Below are positions 1-8,512 of a stretch of 64,000 nucleotides of DNA, piece after piece. The position numbers and the translations under genes were made by a program. Position 1 is the first letter of the stretch. Each line of letters begins with the position of its first letter. The stretch comes from Sphingomonas oryzagri (GTDB lineage Bacteria > Pseudomonadota > Alphaproteobacteria > Sphingomonadales > Sphingomonadaceae). Below the pieces are notes generated by a model. The model did not search any database. It was given only the letters and a program-made list of their open reading frames with translations, and had not been told where the DNA came from. The DNA is taken from assembly GCF_029906645.1 (NCBI RefSeq), contig NZ_JARYGZ010000001.1:863208-927207 (forward strand), given 5' to 3'.

Positions 1-1130
1 ACAAGCTCGGCCAGGATTTCCGCGGCGATCCGGCCTCCGCGCTGCTCGAGGTGCTGGATCCGGAGCAGAACAGCAAGTTCCAGGATCACTACCTCGAGAT
101 CGACATCGATCTTTCGGACGTGATGTTCGTGTGCACCGCGAACAGCCTGAACCTGCCGCAGCCGCTGCTCGATCGCATGGAGATCATCCGTCTCGAAGGC
201 TACACCGAGCAGGAGAAGCTGGAGATCGCCAAGGCGCATCTCGTCAAGAAGCAGGTCGAGGCGCACGGCCTGAAGGACGGCGAGTTCACGCTGACCGACG
301 AGGGGCTGATCGATCTCATCCGCTATTACACGCGTGAAGCCGGCGTCCGCACGCTGGAGCGCGAGATCGCGCGGCTGGCGCGTAAGGCACTGCGTCGCAT
401 CCTGGAGAAGAAGGCCGAGGCCGTGACGGTCGATGCTGACAATCTCGCCGAGTTCGCGGGCGTCAGGAAGTATCGCTATGGCGTTTCGGATACCGAGGAC
501 CAGATCGGCGCAGTGACCGGCCTCGCCTGGACGGAGGTGGGCGGCGAACTGCTCACCATCGAGGCGGTGACCGTGCCCGGCAAGGGCATGGTGCAGACCA
601 CCGGCAAGCTCGGCGATGTGATGAAGGAATCGGTGCAGGCCGCCTGGTCGTTCGTCAAGGCGCGCGCGCCGGCATACGGTGTTCGCCCGAGCCTGTTCCA
701 GCGCAAGGATGTTCACATCCACCTGCCGGAAGGCGCGGTGCCCAAGGACGGGCCGTCCGCCGGCATCGGCCTCGCCACCGCGATCATCTCGACGCTCACC
801 GGCGTCGCGGTGCGCAAGGACGTGGCGATGACGGGCGAGGTGACGCTTCGCGGCCGCGTGCTGCCGATCGGCGGCCTCAAGGAGAAGCTGCTCGCGGCCC
901 TGCGCGGCGGCATCCGCACCGTGCTGATCCCGGCCGAGAACGAGAAGGATCTCGCCGAGATCCCGTCGTCGATCAAGGACGGGCTGGAGATCGTGCCGGT
1001 CAGTCATCTCGACGAGGTGCTGGCCCGAGCGCTGGCTTCTCCGATCGTGCCGATCGAGTGGACCGAAGCGGACGAGCTTGCGGCGGCGATTCGCCCCGAA
1101 TCATCCGGCGAACAGGCGATTCGGCACTGA
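1..1130 (+). CDS. lon: ATP-dependent protease Lon, C-terminal part (gene enters from the left edge)
   Basis: Lon is a cytoplasmic ATP-dependent serine protease that degrades damaged and regulatory proteins. Only the C-terminal part is present; the frame is open from position 3 with no start. The visible part runs from the end of the AAA+ module (FRGDPASALLEVLDPEQN, then sensor-like LDRMEII) through the C-terminal lid into the protease domain. The catalytic serine lies in KDGPSAG (codon at 756–758) and the catalytic lysine is the second Lys of GGLKEK, 43 residues later as in E. coli Lon. It is followed by a strong terminator and then by hupB, an order common in Proteobacteria. Confidence 0.96.
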   Translation, partial: KLGQDFRGDPASALLEVLDPEQNSKFQDHYLEIDIDLSDVMFVCTANSLNLPQPLLDRMEIIRLEGYTEQEKLEIAKAHLVKKQVEAHGLKDGEFTLTDEGLIDLIRYYTREAGVRTLEREIARLARKALRRILEKKAEAVTVDADNLAEFAGVRKYRYGVSDTEDQIGAVTGLAWTEVGGELLTIEAVTVPGKGMVQTTGKLGDVMKESVQAAWSFVKARAPAYGVRPSLFQRKDVHIHLPEGAVPKDGPSAGIGLATAIISTLTGVAVRKDVAMTGEVTLRGRVLPIGGLKEKLLAALRGGIRTVLIPAENEKDLAEIPSSIKDGLEIVPVSHLDEVLARALASPIVPIEWTEADELAAAIRPESSGEQAIRH

Positions 1131-1163
1131 ATCCAAACGGAATCCAACGGTTCATCGCAAGGA

Positions 1164-1194
1164 GGGGCGGGTCGTATTGACTCGCCCCTTTTTT
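1164..1194 (+). terminator. Rho-independent terminator of lon
   Basis: A 10-bp GC-rich stem (1164–1173 pairing with 1179–1188, one G·T wobble) with a five-base loop is followed directly by six T. It sits 33 bp after the lon stop codon, so it should end the lon transcript and separate it from hupB. Confidence 0.88.
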
Positions 1195-1234
1195 GCGCCC
1201 CTCATCTGCAACAAGGTCGCACAGGTGGTGCGGT

Positions 1235-1263
1235 CTGACAGTTCCACGCGGGCGCTTGATAAG
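1235..1263 (+). promoter_or_regulatory. Probable sigma-70 promoter of hupB
   Basis: CTGACA at 1235–1240 and GATAAG at 1258–1263 are separated by exactly 17 bp. They lie after the lon terminator and about 32 bp before the hupB ATG, so hupB probably has its own promoter. This is assigned by eye from spacing and consensus. Confidence 0.5.
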
Positions 1264-1295
1264 GCCCGGACACGAGGACAGGGGGCTTTGAGGGA

Positions 1296-1568
1296 ATGAA
1301 CAAGCAGGAGCTTATCGGTGCGGTCGCTGAGTCTGCCGGCCTGACGCGCGCGGATGCGAGCAAGGCCGTGGAGAGCGTGTTCGACAGCATCTCGGCCACG
1401 TTGAAGAAGGGCGACGAGGTTCGCCTCGTCGGTTTCGGCACATTCTCTGTGAGCAAGCGCAAGGCGTCCATCGGCCGCAACCCGCGCACCGGAGAACCGA
1501 TGTCGATCGCGGCGTCCAGCCAGCCGAAGTTCAAGGCCGGCAAGGGCCTGAAGGACGCGGTCAACTGA
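1296..1568 (+). CDS. hupB: DNA-binding protein HU
   Basis: A 90-residue histone-like nucleoid protein that bends and compacts DNA as a dimer, full length for the family. The N-terminal MNKQELIGAVA helix, the conserved GFGTF turn at residues 46–50 and the minor-groove arm with GRNPRTG (residues 60–66; the intercalating Pro lies in RNP) are all intact. The start ATG is preceded by GAGGG. It lies between the lon terminator and its own terminator, so it is monocistronic. Confidence 0.96.
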   Translation: MNKQELIGAVAESAGLTRADASKAVESVFDSISATLKKGDEVRLVGFGTFSVSKRKASIGRNPRTGEPMSIAASSQPKFKAGKGLKDAVN

Positions 1569-1580
1569 ACCAGGGGACGA

Positions 1581-1618
1581 GGCGGCCGGTTCGGGGGAAG
1601 CGGCCGCCTTTTCTTTTG
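1581..1618 (+). terminator. Rho-independent terminator of hupB
   Basis: A perfect 8-bp stem (1581–1588 with 1601–1608) with a 12-base loop is followed by a T-rich tract (TTTTCTTTTG). It starts 12 bp after the hupB stop codon. Confidence 0.87.
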
Positions 1619-1675
1619 TTCGATATCAATCTGGCGCTGGACAGCGTGCGCAAGGCGCGCTAACCGCGCCGCCTC

Positions 1676-1697
1676 GACGGGAACATCTCTTCCCGTC
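1676..1697. other. Perfect hairpin between hupB and tRNA-Val
   Basis: An 8-bp perfect inverted repeat (1676–1683 with 1690–1697) with a 6-base loop has no T tract. It lies 46 bp before tRNA-Val. Its role is unknown; it could be a processing or leader structure of the tRNA transcript. Confidence 0.4.
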
Positions 1698-1743
1698 GCG
1701 CCGGAACGAGGCACAGCCTCTCCAAACCCGGCAATCCGGACGT

Positions 1744-1818
1744 GGGCGCGTAGCTCAGCGGTAGAGCACACCCTTCACACGGGTGGGGTCACAGGTTCAA
1801 TCCCTGTCGCGCCCACCA
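1744..1818 (+). tRNA. tRNA-Val (anticodon CAC)
   Basis: The full cloverleaf can be folded. The 7-bp acceptor is GGGCGCG (1744–1750) with CGCGCCC (1808–1814). The D arm is GCTC/GAGC, the anticodon stem CACCC/GGGTG with loop TTCACAC gives anticodon CAC, and the T arm is ACAGG/CCTGT with loop TTCAATC. Discriminator A (1815) and the CCA end (1816–1818) are encoded. It reads GUG valine codons. Confidence 0.95.
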
Positions 1819-1862
1819 CGTCCCTTCGCTATGGATCGCCTCGCAATGTCGGGGAATGATCC

Positions 1863-2423
1863 ATGAGCGCGACGATCCTGCTGTTCCATTCCGATTATGC
1901 GCGATCGAAGGCCAATCGCGCGCTGGCCGAGGCTGCCGCGGCGATCGACGGGATGGAGGTGTGCGAGGTGGCCAGCCGATCGCGGCCGGATGCGATCGAC
2001 GTCGATGCAGAAGTAGCGCATCTGCTTCGGGCCAGGCGGCTGATCCTGCAATTCCCGATCAACTGGTATTCCACCCCGCCGTTGCTCAAGGCGTGGCAGG
2101 ATCACGTCCTCACCCGCATGTATTACATCCGCGCCAAGGAGGAGGGCGATCGCCTCGCCGGCCTTCCGGTGATGGTCGCGGCGACGGCCGGCAATGTGCC
2201 CGAGGCCTATGCCGCGGATGGCGTGAACCTGTTTCCGCTGGAGGAATTGCTGAAGCCCCTTCATTCCACCGCACATCGCTGCGGCTGGCAGTGGGCCGAC
2301 CCCTTCACCGTCTATCGTGCCAACCGCCTGAATGCGGACGAACTTGCCGTCGAGGCGGATCGCTATGTCGCGCGGATCGGCGAGTGGGTCGCCTCGACCG
2401 CCCCGCTCGTGGGAGAAGGATGA
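1863..2423 (+). CDS. NAD(P)H-dependent oxidoreductase, flavodoxin-like fold (NAD(P)H:quinone reductase type)
   Basis: A 186-residue protein of the Flavodoxin_2 family (relatives: KefF, MdaB, YwrO), cytoplasmic FMN or FAD enzymes that reduce quinones and nitro compounds. The N-terminal strand ATILLFHSD with the following S-x-x-N, and the core motif [18 protein letters not shown] (residues 63–80), are typical of the fold. A C-terminal segment with GWQW fits the family. It overlaps the next gene by four bases, so the two are probably co-transcribed. The exact electron acceptor cannot be read from the sequence. Confidence 0.8.
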   Translation: MSATILLFHSDYARSKANRALAEAAAAIDGMEVCEVASRSRPDAIDVDAEVAHLLRARRLILQFPINWYSTPPLLKAWQDHVLTRMYYIRAKEEGDRLAGLPVMVAATAGNVPEAYAADGVNLFPLEELLKPLHSTAHRCGWQWADPFTVYRANRLNADELAVEADRYVARIGEWVASTAPLVGEG

Positions 2424-2896
2424 TGACCGAGGGCCGCCCGCCATTTCCGCCCTTCACCCGCGATACCGCCATCGCGAAGGTCCGCGCCGCGGAAGATGGC
2501 TGGAACGGCCGTGACCCGGCACGGGTGTCGCTCGCCTACACGCCGGACAGCCGCTGGCGGAACCGCAGCGAGTTTCTCACCGGCCGCGAAGCGATCGTCG
2601 CCTTTCTCACGCGCAAATGGTCCGCCGAGCTGGAATATCGCCTGATCAAGGAACTCTGGGCGTTCGAGGGGGACCGGATCGCGGTTCGCTTCGCCTATGA
2701 GTGGCATGACGCGCAGGGGCGCTGGTTCCGATCCTATGGCAACGAGAATTGGGCGTTCGACGCGAACGGCCTGATGCGCGAGCGGCACGCCAGCATCAAC
2801 GACGTGGCGATCGGGGAGGCCGATCGCCTGTTCCGCTGGGATTCCTCCGGCCCTCGCCCCGCCGATCACGCTTCGCTGAGCGATCTCGGCCTGTAG
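2420..2896 (+). CDS. NTF2-like protein, DUF1348 family
   Basis: A 158-residue protein that matches the small DUF1348 family of SnoaL/NTF2-fold proteins. Recognisable parts are [19 protein letters not shown] at the N-terminus, [13 protein letters not shown], the aromatic strand [21 protein letters not shown] and the closing [13 protein letters not shown]. The biochemical role of the family is unknown. Two adjacent ATG codons (2420 and 2423) overlap the stop of the upstream reductase, which points to translational coupling and possibly a shared redox or stress role. Confidence 0.8.
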   Translation: MMTEGRPPFPPFTRDTAIAKVRAAEDGWNGRDPARVSLAYTPDSRWRNRSEFLTGREAIVAFLTRKWSAELEYRLIKELWAFEGDRIAVRFAYEWHDAQGRWFRSYGNENWAFDANGLMRERHASINDVAIGEADRLFRWDSSGPRPADHASLSDLGL

Positions 2897-3013
2897 ATTC
2901 GCAGCCGCTTTTGCGGGGTGGGTCAGAAGCGTTCACCGGTTCGCGCTTCCACGAACGAATCTGTTGCGTTCGACGGCAATTCTATTATCGGTGCGCCTCC
3001 CGACGGACGCTGC

Positions 3014-3042
3014 TTGACGCGGCTCGCCGGGCACCCCTATGG
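3014..3042 (+). promoter_or_regulatory. Promoter of tRNA-His
   Basis: TTGACG at 3014–3019 and CTATGG at 3037–3042 are spaced by 17 bp and lie 31 bp before the mature tRNA. The same CCCTATRGGCCGCGC block recurs at the tRNA-Met promoter at 12325, which supports it as a stable-RNA promoter type of this genome. Confidence 0.6.
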
Positions 3043-3073
3043 CCGCGCCCACGCTGCCATGGACGGCTTAGTG

Positions 3074-3150
3074 GCGATCGTAGCTCAGTTGGTTAGAGCG
3101 CCGGTTTGTGGTACCGGAGGTCGCGGGTTCAAGACCCGTCGATCGCCCCA
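3074..3150 (+). tRNA. tRNA-His (anticodon GTG)
   Basis: The acceptor GCGATCG (3074–3080) pairs with CGATCGC (3140–3146). The anticodon stem CCGGT/ACCGG with loop TTGTGGT gives GTG. The gene encodes discriminator C73 (3147) and CCA (3148–3150). A G is encoded at position −1 (3073), opposite C73, which is the known identity element of bacterial tRNA-His. Confidence 0.96.
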
Positions 3151-3239
3151 CCGTCCTCCTTTTCGGCAGCGCCTGTTCGGGGGCGGGTCGGCCGGCTTCT
3201 CCGGATATGATGGTCAGGACCGGCCGCGAGGTGATCGCC

Positions 3240-4286
3240 ATGGCCCCCTGGGACTATCCCGATTTCGACGAGCATGAAGGCGTCCATTTCTTTCGGGATG
3301 CGCGCTCGGGCCTTAGCGCGATCATCGCCATTCACTCGACCCACCTTGGATCGGCGGCCGGCGGCTGCCGTTACTGGAGCTATGCGCGCTCCGACGAGGC
3401 GGTGACCGACGCGCTGCGCCTGTCGCGCGGCATGAGCTACAAGAACGCGATGGCCGGCCTGCCGATGGGCGGGGGCAAGGCGGTGATCCTCGCCGACGCG
3501 CAGTCGCCCAAGTCGCCGGAGCTGCTGGCGGCCTTCGGTCGCGCGGTTGAGTCGCTCGGCGGCCGCTACGTAACGGCCGAGGATGTCGGCATCTCGGACG
3601 CCGACATGGTCGAGGTCTCGAAGCAGACGAAGCATGTCTCCGGTCTGCCCGTGGCGGGCGGTGCGGCGGGCGGCGATCCCGGCCCGTTCACCGCGCATGG
3701 CGTCTATCTCGGCGTCAAGGCGGCGGTGCGCCGCGCGCTGAAGCGTGAGGACATGGCCGGCGTGCACGTCGCCATCCAGGGTGTCGGCAGCGTCGGCGGC
3801 GGGCTGGCGAAGCTGCTCGCGAAGGACGGCGCGAAGCTGACCCTCGCCGACGTCAACGCCGATCGTGCCAAGGCGCTGGCCGCCGAATTGGGCGGCGAGG
3901 CGGTGTCGGCTGATGAGATCCTGCGCGTCGAGGCGGACGTGATCAGCCCCTGCGCGCTGGGCGCGATCCTCACCGCCGAGAGCATCGCGGCGCTGCGCGC
4001 GCCGGTGGTGGCGGGTGGCGCCAACAACCAGCTGGCGACGCCGGACGACGGCTGGCGCATCCATGCGCGCGGCATCACCTACGCGCCCGATTACGTGATC
4101 AACGCGGGCGGCATCATCAACGTCGGCCTCGAATATCTCGGCCAGGGCGACCGCGCCGAGGTGGAGAAGCGCATCGCCGAAATCCCCGGCCGCCTCGATA
4201 CGATCTGGCAGGAGAGTGCGGCGAGCAGCGAGCCGGCCTCGATCGTCGCCGATCGTATGGCGCAGCGCCTGATCGGCCGCGCCTGA
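3240..4286 (+). CDS. Leu/Glu/Phe/Val-type NAD-dependent amino acid dehydrogenase (leucine dehydrogenase-like)
   Basis: This enzyme oxidatively deaminates an aliphatic amino acid to its 2-oxo acid with NAD+ in the cytoplasm. It is 348 residues, the length of leucine dehydrogenases. From the ATG at 3240, Lys68 (MSYKNA) and Lys80 (GLPMGGGKAV) fall at the same numbers as the substrate-binding and catalytic lysines of the Bacillus enzyme. TAEDVG supplies the catalytic Asp, and the Rossmann loop GVGSVG is at 181–186. The start is chosen because GAGGTG lies six bases upstream; ATG codons at 3207 and 3210 are in frame. It might feed branched-chain amino acid catabolism. Substrate preference is not proven. 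Confidence 0.85.
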   Translation: MAPWDYPDFDEHEGVHFFRDARSGLSAIIAIHSTHLGSAAGGCRYWSYARSDEAVTDALRLSRGMSYKNAMAGLPMGGGKAVILADAQSPKSPELLAAFGRAVESLGGRYVTAEDVGISDADMVEVSKQTKHVSGLPVAGGAAGGDPGPFTAHGVYLGVKAAVRRALKREDMAGVHVAIQGVGSVGGGLAKLLAKDGAKLTLADVNADRAKALAAELGGEAVSADEILRVEADVISPCALGAILTAESIAALRAPVVAGGANNQLATPDDGWRIHARGITYAPDYVINAGGIINVGLEYLGQGDRAEVEKRIAEIPGRLDTIWQESAASSEPASIVADRMAQRLIGRA

Positions 4287-4293
4287 CGCTTCC

Positions 4294-4323
4294 GGAAGCG
4301 GGCTAGCACCAAAGCCCGCTTCC
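4294..4323 (+). terminator. Strong hairpin after the amino acid dehydrogenase gene
   Basis: A perfect 11-bp stem (4294–4304 with 4313–4323) with an 8-base loop lies seven bases after the stop codon and 36 bp before ccmC. There is no T tract, so it may act as a weak or Rho-assisted terminator or as an mRNA 3'-end stabiliser. Confidence 0.5.
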
Positions 4324-4359
4324 CCCCGCGCGCCGGTCATCGTAGAGCGGGCGCGACAC

Positions 4360-5079
4360 ATGCACATCTTCGCCAACCCCGCCCGTTTTCTGCAGATCGC
4401 GCGCCCGCTCACCGGATGGTGCGGCTGGATCGGCGCGTTGCTGACGGTTGCCGGGCTGGGCGCGGGGCTGTTCCTCACCCCGCCCGATTACCTGCAGGGC
4501 GAGACGGTGCGGATCATGTACCTCCATGTGCCGAGCGCGTGGCTTGGCATGGCGGGTTGGAGCGGTATCGCCGTCGCCTCGATCATGCAGTTGGTGTGGC
4601 GGCACCCACTCGCCGCCGTCGCGGCACGCGCGGTGGCGCTGCCGGGCGCGGTGTTCACCGGCATCTGCCTCGCCACCGGTTCCATCTGGGGCCGCCCGAC
4701 CTGGGGGACGTGGTGGGAATGGGACGGGCGGCTGACCTCGATGCTCGTCCTGCTGTTCGTCTACATCGCCTATATCGCGCTTGCCGAGGCGGAGGCCGAT
4801 CGCGGCGGGCAGGGGCGGATCGCGGCGATCTTCGGCATCGTCGGCGTCGTGAACCTGCCGATCATCCACTTCTCGGTACTGTGGTGGCGCACGCTGCATC
4901 AGGGCGAAAGCATTTCGCTCAAGGGATCGACCATCGCGGGATCGATCCTGTGGCCGCTGCCGGTCGCTCTGCTCGGCTTCACGCTGCTGTTTGCGGCGAT
5001 CGTATTGATGCGGATGCGCGCTATGCTGGCGCGCCAGAAGGTCGAGGCGCGGCTGCGCCGGATGGGGGCGGACGCGTGA
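4360..5079 (+). CDS. ccmC: Haem exporter protein CcmC
   Basis: CcmC is an inner-membrane protein that presents haem to CcmE at the periplasmic face in System I cytochrome c maturation. The 239 residues hold six hydrophobic segments and the tryptophan-rich haem motif WGRPTWGTWWEWDGRLT at residues 110–126. Candidate haem-ligand histidines are His56 (YLHVPSAW) and His170 (LPIIHFSVLWW). It starts a run of genes that each overlap the next by four bases. The usual upstream partners ccmA and ccmB are not present; the preceding gene is a dehydrogenase. Confidence 0.95.
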   Translation: MHIFANPARFLQIARPLTGWCGWIGALLTVAGLGAGLFLTPPDYLQGETVRIMYLHVPSAWLGMAGWSGIAVASIMQLVWRHPLAAVAARAVALPGAVFTGICLATGSIWGRPTWGTWWEWDGRLTSMLVLLFVYIAYIALAEAEADRGGQGRIAAIFGIVGVVNLPIIHFSVLWWRTLHQGESISLKGSTIAGSILWPLPVALLGFTLLFAAIVLMRMRAMLARQKVEARLRRMGADA

Positions 5080-5204
5080 ACCAGTGGCATTTCGTCATCG
5101 CCGCCTATGCGCTGGGCGGCATCGCGATGCTGGCGTTGACGCTCGCCAGCCTCTTCCAGATGCGCAAGGCGGAGCGCGCGGCGGAGGCGTTGAAGCGCCG
5201 GTGA
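5076..5204 (+). CDS. ccmD: Haem exporter protein CcmD
   Basis: A 42-residue protein with one transmembrane helix (about residues 5–27, HFVIAAYALGGIAMLAL) followed by a positively charged tail rich in Arg, Lys and Glu, as in CcmD. CcmD holds holo-CcmE at the CcmABC complex. It starts with GTG inside the ccmC stop (GTGA overlap) and ends inside the ccmE start. It is assigned mainly by length, topology and position. Confidence 0.85.
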   Translation: MNQWHFVIAAYALGGIAMLALTLASLFQMRKAERAAEALKRR

Positions 5205-5638
5205 AAGCCAAGAATCAACGTCTCGTGCTGGCGCTGCTGGCGCTCGTCGCCCTGGTCGGCGCGGTGCTGCTCGGCATGTCCGCGCTGAAGGATCAGGCTT
5301 CCTATTTCTACAGCCCCAGCGATGCGCTTCGTGATCATGTCGAGATCGGCCGCGCGGTGCGGCTGGGCGGCATGGTCGAAAAGGGATCGCTGAAGCGGCA
5401 GACGGATGGCGTCACCATCACCTTCAATGTCACCGATGGCGCCGCGACCGTCGCCGCACGCTACACCGGCATCGTGCCGGACCTGTTCCGTGAGGGATCG
5501 GGCGTGGTGGCGGAAGGCCGCTTCACCGCGCCAGGCGAGTTCACCGCCGACACGATCCTCGCCAAGCATGACGAGAATTACAAACCGCCCGAGCTTGCCG
5601 GAAACGGCATGCACGAAACGGGGAGCCTGAAAAAGTGA
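5201..5638 (+). CDS. ccmE: Cytochrome c maturation protein CcmE (haem chaperone)
   Basis: This periplasmic haem chaperone is anchored by an N-terminal helix (residues 8–28). It is 145 residues, the usual size. The haem-binding HxxxY motif is HDENY with His123 and Tyr127, and SYFYSPSD follows the anchor as in other CcmE proteins. The GTG start overlaps the ccmD stop (GTGA), and its own stop overlaps ccmF. It receives haem from CcmC and delivers it to CcmF/CcmH. Confidence 0.96.
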   Translation: MKAKNQRLVLALLALVALVGAVLLGMSALKDQASYFYSPSDALRDHVEIGRAVRLGGMVEKGSLKRQTDGVTITFNVTDGAATVAARYTGIVPDLFREGSGVVAEGRFTAPGEFTADTILAKHDENYKPPELAGNGMHETGSLKK

Positions 5639-7572
5639 TCGCCGAGGCCGGCCTCGCGGCGCTGTGGATCGCGGCCATGCTGGCTGCGCTGCAGGCGTTC
5701 ATCGGCCTGGGTTCGCTCAAGGCGGGCGGCGAGGAGCTGTTGCGCGCGGTGCGACCGGTTGCCGTGGCGCAGGCGGTGATGACGGTGGCGTCTTTCGCCG
5801 CCTTGCTCTGGCTGTTCTATTCCACCGATCTCTCGGTAAAGCTCGTTGCCGAGGACAGCGCGATCAGCGTGCCGACGCTCTACCGGATCGCGGGCGCATG
5901 GGGAAACCACGAAGGCTCGATGCTGCTTTGGGTCACGATCCTTGCGATCGCCGGGGCGGCCGTGGCCCTGCTGGAGCGACGCCTGCCGGAGCGGACGCTC
6001 GCTGCCACCATCGCCGCGCAGGGCGTGATTGCGCTCGGCTTCTTCGCCTTCCTGCTTTTCTCGTCCAACCCCTTCGCGCGGCTGGAGATCGCGCCCGCCG
6101 ATGGCAACGGCTTCAATCCGTTGCTGCAGGACCCCGGCTTGGCCTTCCATCCGCCGACCCTCTATGTCGGCTATGTCGGCCTGTCGGTGGCCTTCTCCTT
6201 CGCGGTCGGCGCGCTGCTGACCCGCGATGTCGGCCCCGCCTTCGCCAAGGCGATGCGGCCGTGGGTGCTGGGGGCTTGGACCTTCCTGACGCTCGGCATC
6301 ACGGCGGGCAGCTACTGGGCCTATTATGAACTCGGCTGGGGCGGCTGGTGGTTCTGGGATCCCACCGAGAACGCTTCGCTGATGCCGTGGCTGGCGGCGA
6401 CGGCCCTGCTTCATTCGGTGACGGTGCTGGCGACACGCGATGGCTTGCGCGCATGGACGGTGATGCTGGCGGTGGTCGCCTTCTCGATGTCGATGGTCGG
6501 CACCTTCCTGGTGCGATCCGGCATTCTGACCTCGGTCCACGCCTTCGCGCTGGATCCTAAGCGCGGTGCCTTCATCCTCGTGCTGCTGGCGCTCTATATC
6601 GGCGGTGCGCTCGCACTGTTCGGCGCGCGGATCGCGACGGTGACGGAGGGCAACCGCTTCGATCCGGTGAGCCGCGAGGGCGCGCTGGTGGTCAACAATC
6701 TGTTGCTGTCGGTGATCCTGGGGCTGGTGCTGATCGGCACGCTTTATCCGCTCGCCGCGGAGAGCCTGACCGGGGAGAAATTGTCGGTCGGCCCGCCTTA
6801 CTTCAATGCGACGACCGGGCCGCTGGCGCTGGTCCTCGTCGCGGTGATGGCGGCGGGACCGGTGATGCGCTGGCGGCGGGATGACATCGCCAAAGTGGCG
6901 AAGCGGATCGCGATCCCAGCGGTGTTGACCGTCATCGCGTTCGTCGCGGTGCTGGTTCTGGCGCCGGGCCTGCGCATCCTGCCGCTGCTGGGGCTGACGC
7001 TGGCGGCGGGCGTTGCGGCCGCAAGCATCGCTCCGCTGTGGAAGCGCAAGCTGCGTCGCACGCCGCTCTTCACCTGGGGGATGGTGATCGCCCATCTCGG
7101 CGTCGCGGTGAGCCTTGCCGGCATGGCGTGCGAGAGCGCCTTCACCAAGGAGACGCTGGTCGCCGCGCGACCGGGCGAGACCGTCACGGTAGGCCCCTAT
7201 GCGATCCGTTTCGCGAGCGTCGATCCGGTGCCGGGACGCAATTTCACCGCCGTGCAGGCGACTCTGGTGGCGACGCGCGGCTCCTCGACGCCGATCACCC
7301 TCAAGCCCGAGCAGCGCACCTTCGACAACCCGCCCCAGCAAACCAGCGAGAGCGCCATCGCGACGCGCTGGGACGGCCAGCTCTATACGGTGGTCGGCGC
7401 GCCGGTGCCGGGCGGGCGCTGGCAGCTGCGCCTGTGGTGGAAGCCGTTCGTGACGTTGATCTGGCTCGGCGGCGCGCTGATCGCGCTGGGCGGGGCGCTG
7501 TCGCTGATCGGGCGCGCGCTGCCCCGTCACAGGCCTGTCGTCGAACATACCGGATTTGCGAGGTTCGGATGA
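5635..7572 (+). CDS. ccmF: Haem lyase subunit CcmF
   Basis: A large polytopic inner-membrane protein (645 residues) that attaches haem to apocytochrome c with CcmH and CcmI. The WWD motif WGGWWFWDPTENASLMPW is at residues 235–252. Other conserved parts are the early HEGSMLLW and FHPPTLYVGY. A periplasmic domain near the C-terminus (about 490–600) precedes a final helix. GTG start with a GTGA overlap to ccmE; its stop overlaps the ccmG ATG. Confidence 0.96.
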   Translation: MIAEAGLAALWIAAMLAALQAFIGLGSLKAGGEELLRAVRPVAVAQAVMTVASFAALLWLFYSTDLSVKLVAEDSAISVPTLYRIAGAWGNHEGSMLLWVTILAIAGAAVALLERRLPERTLAATIAAQGVIALGFFAFLLFSSNPFARLEIAPADGNGFNPLLQDPGLAFHPPTLYVGYVGLSVAFSFAVGALLTRDVGPAFAKAMRPWVLGAWTFLTLGITAGSYWAYYELGWGGWWFWDPTENASLMPWLAATALLHSVTVLATRDGLRAWTVMLAVVAFSMSMVGTFLVRSGILTSVHAFALDPKRGAFILVLLALYIGGALALFGARIATVTEGNRFDPVSREGALVVNNLLLSVILGLVLIGTLYPLAAESLTGEKLSVGPPYFNATTGPLALVLVAVMAAGPVMRWRRDDIAKVAKRIAIPAVLTVIAFVAVLVLAPGLRILPLLGLTLAAGVAAASIAPLWKRKLRRTPLFTWGMVIAHLGVAVSLAGMACESAFTKETLVAARPGETVTVGPYAIRFASVDPVPGRNFTAVQATLVATRGSSTPITLKPEQRTFDNPPQQTSESAIATRWDGQLYTVVGAPVPGGRWQLRLWWKPFVTLIWLGGALIALGGALSLIGRALPRHRPVVEHTGFARFG

Positions 7573-8108
7573 GTTTGCGTACCGTCCGCATCCTGCTGTG
7601 GCTGCCGCTGGTGGCCTTCCTGATCGTACTGGGCCTGGTCTCCAGCGGTCTGATCAAGCCGCATGACGCCAGCGTCCATTCGCGGATGGTCGGCAATCCG
7701 CTGCCCGCCTTCTCGCTGCCCAGCACGCGCGCCGGCCAAGCCCCCGTCACCTCCGCCAGTTTTGCCGACGGAAAAGTCCGCCTCATCAACATCTTCGGCA
7801 GTTGGTGCGTGCCCTGCGCGGTCGAGATGCCGCAACTGGTCGAGCTGAAGCGTGAAGGTGTCATCATCGATGGCATCGCAAGCCGCGACACGCCGGCCGA
7901 CAGCCTCGCCTTCCTCAAACGCTACGGCGATCCGTTCGACCGCATCGGCGACGACAAGACTTCCGCCGTGCAGATCGCGATCGGCTCGTCGGGCGTCCCC
8001 GAAACCTATGTGGTGGACGGCAAGGGCATCATCCGCGCCCAGCATATCGGCCCGATCCAGCCGCAGGACATGGCGGACATCCTTGCCGCCATGAAGGATG
8101 CGCAGTGA
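7569..8108 (+). CDS. ccmG: Thiol:disulfide interchange protein CcmG/DsbE
   Basis: A membrane-anchored periplasmic thioredoxin (179 residues, anchor about residues 7–28) that keeps apocytochrome c cysteines reduced. The active site is WCVPC with Cys80 and Cys83, preceded by the LINIFGSW strand. The cis-Pro loop GSSGVPETYVVD and the IGPIQPQD ending match DsbE. The ATG overlaps the ccmF stop (ATGA). Confidence 0.95.
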   Translation: MSLRTVRILLWLPLVAFLIVLGLVSSGLIKPHDASVHSRMVGNPLPAFSLPSTRAGQAPVTSASFADGKVRLINIFGSWCVPCAVEMPQLVELKREGVIIDGIASRDTPADSLAFLKRYGDPFDRIGDDKTSAVQIAIGSSGVPETYVVDGKGIIRAQHIGPIQPQDMADILAAMKDAQ

Positions 8109-8512
8109 AAAGGCTCGCGGTCCTCGCGCTGCTGATGGTGCCCGGTGCGTTGCTCGCCGATCCCACGATGGCGCCCGAGCCGCTGTCCTACACCCAGCTT
8201 CCCGATCCGGCGCAGGAGGCGCAGGCGCAGGCGCTGATGCAGACGATCCGCTGCGTCGTCTGCCAGGGCCAGTCGATCGCCGATTCGGATGCCGATCTCG
8301 CCGGCGACATGCGCGCGCTCGTCCGCCAGCGGATCGCGGAGGGCGAGAAGCCCGAGGCGATCCGCGCATGGCTGATCCAGCGCTATGGCCGCTGGGTGAG
8401 CTACACGCCGCCGGTCGATGCGGTGACGTGGCCGCTGTGGATCGCGCCGATCCTGCTGCTGGGCATCGGCGGCCTGCTTGCGCGATCGGCGTTTCGGAGG
8501 CGGCGCGCATGA
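8105..8512 (+). CDS. ccmH: Cytochrome c maturation protein CcmH (N-terminal CcmH/CycL type)
   Basis: A 135-residue protein with a signal peptide (cleavage near LLA-DP), the redox motif RCVVCQGQSIADSDAD with Cys50 and Cys53, and one C-terminal transmembrane helix (about 108–126). It reduces apocytochrome thiols for haem ligation by CcmF. It corresponds to the short CcmH/CycL form; the TPR part is a separate gene (ccmI) immediately downstream. GTG start with GTGA overlap. Confidence 0.94.
   Translation: MKRLAVLALLMVPGALLADPTMAPEPLSYTQLPDPAQEAQAQALMQTIRCVVCQGQSIADSDADLAGDMRALVRQRIAEGEKPEAIRAWLIQRYGRWVSYTPPVDAVTWPLWIAPILLLGIGGLLARSAFRRRRA

Noticed and set aside
5578-7548. A 656-codon minus-strand frame opposite ccmF
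   Set aside because: Low-complexity Arg/Gln/His-rich translation, no start signal and full overlap with a well-defined gene.
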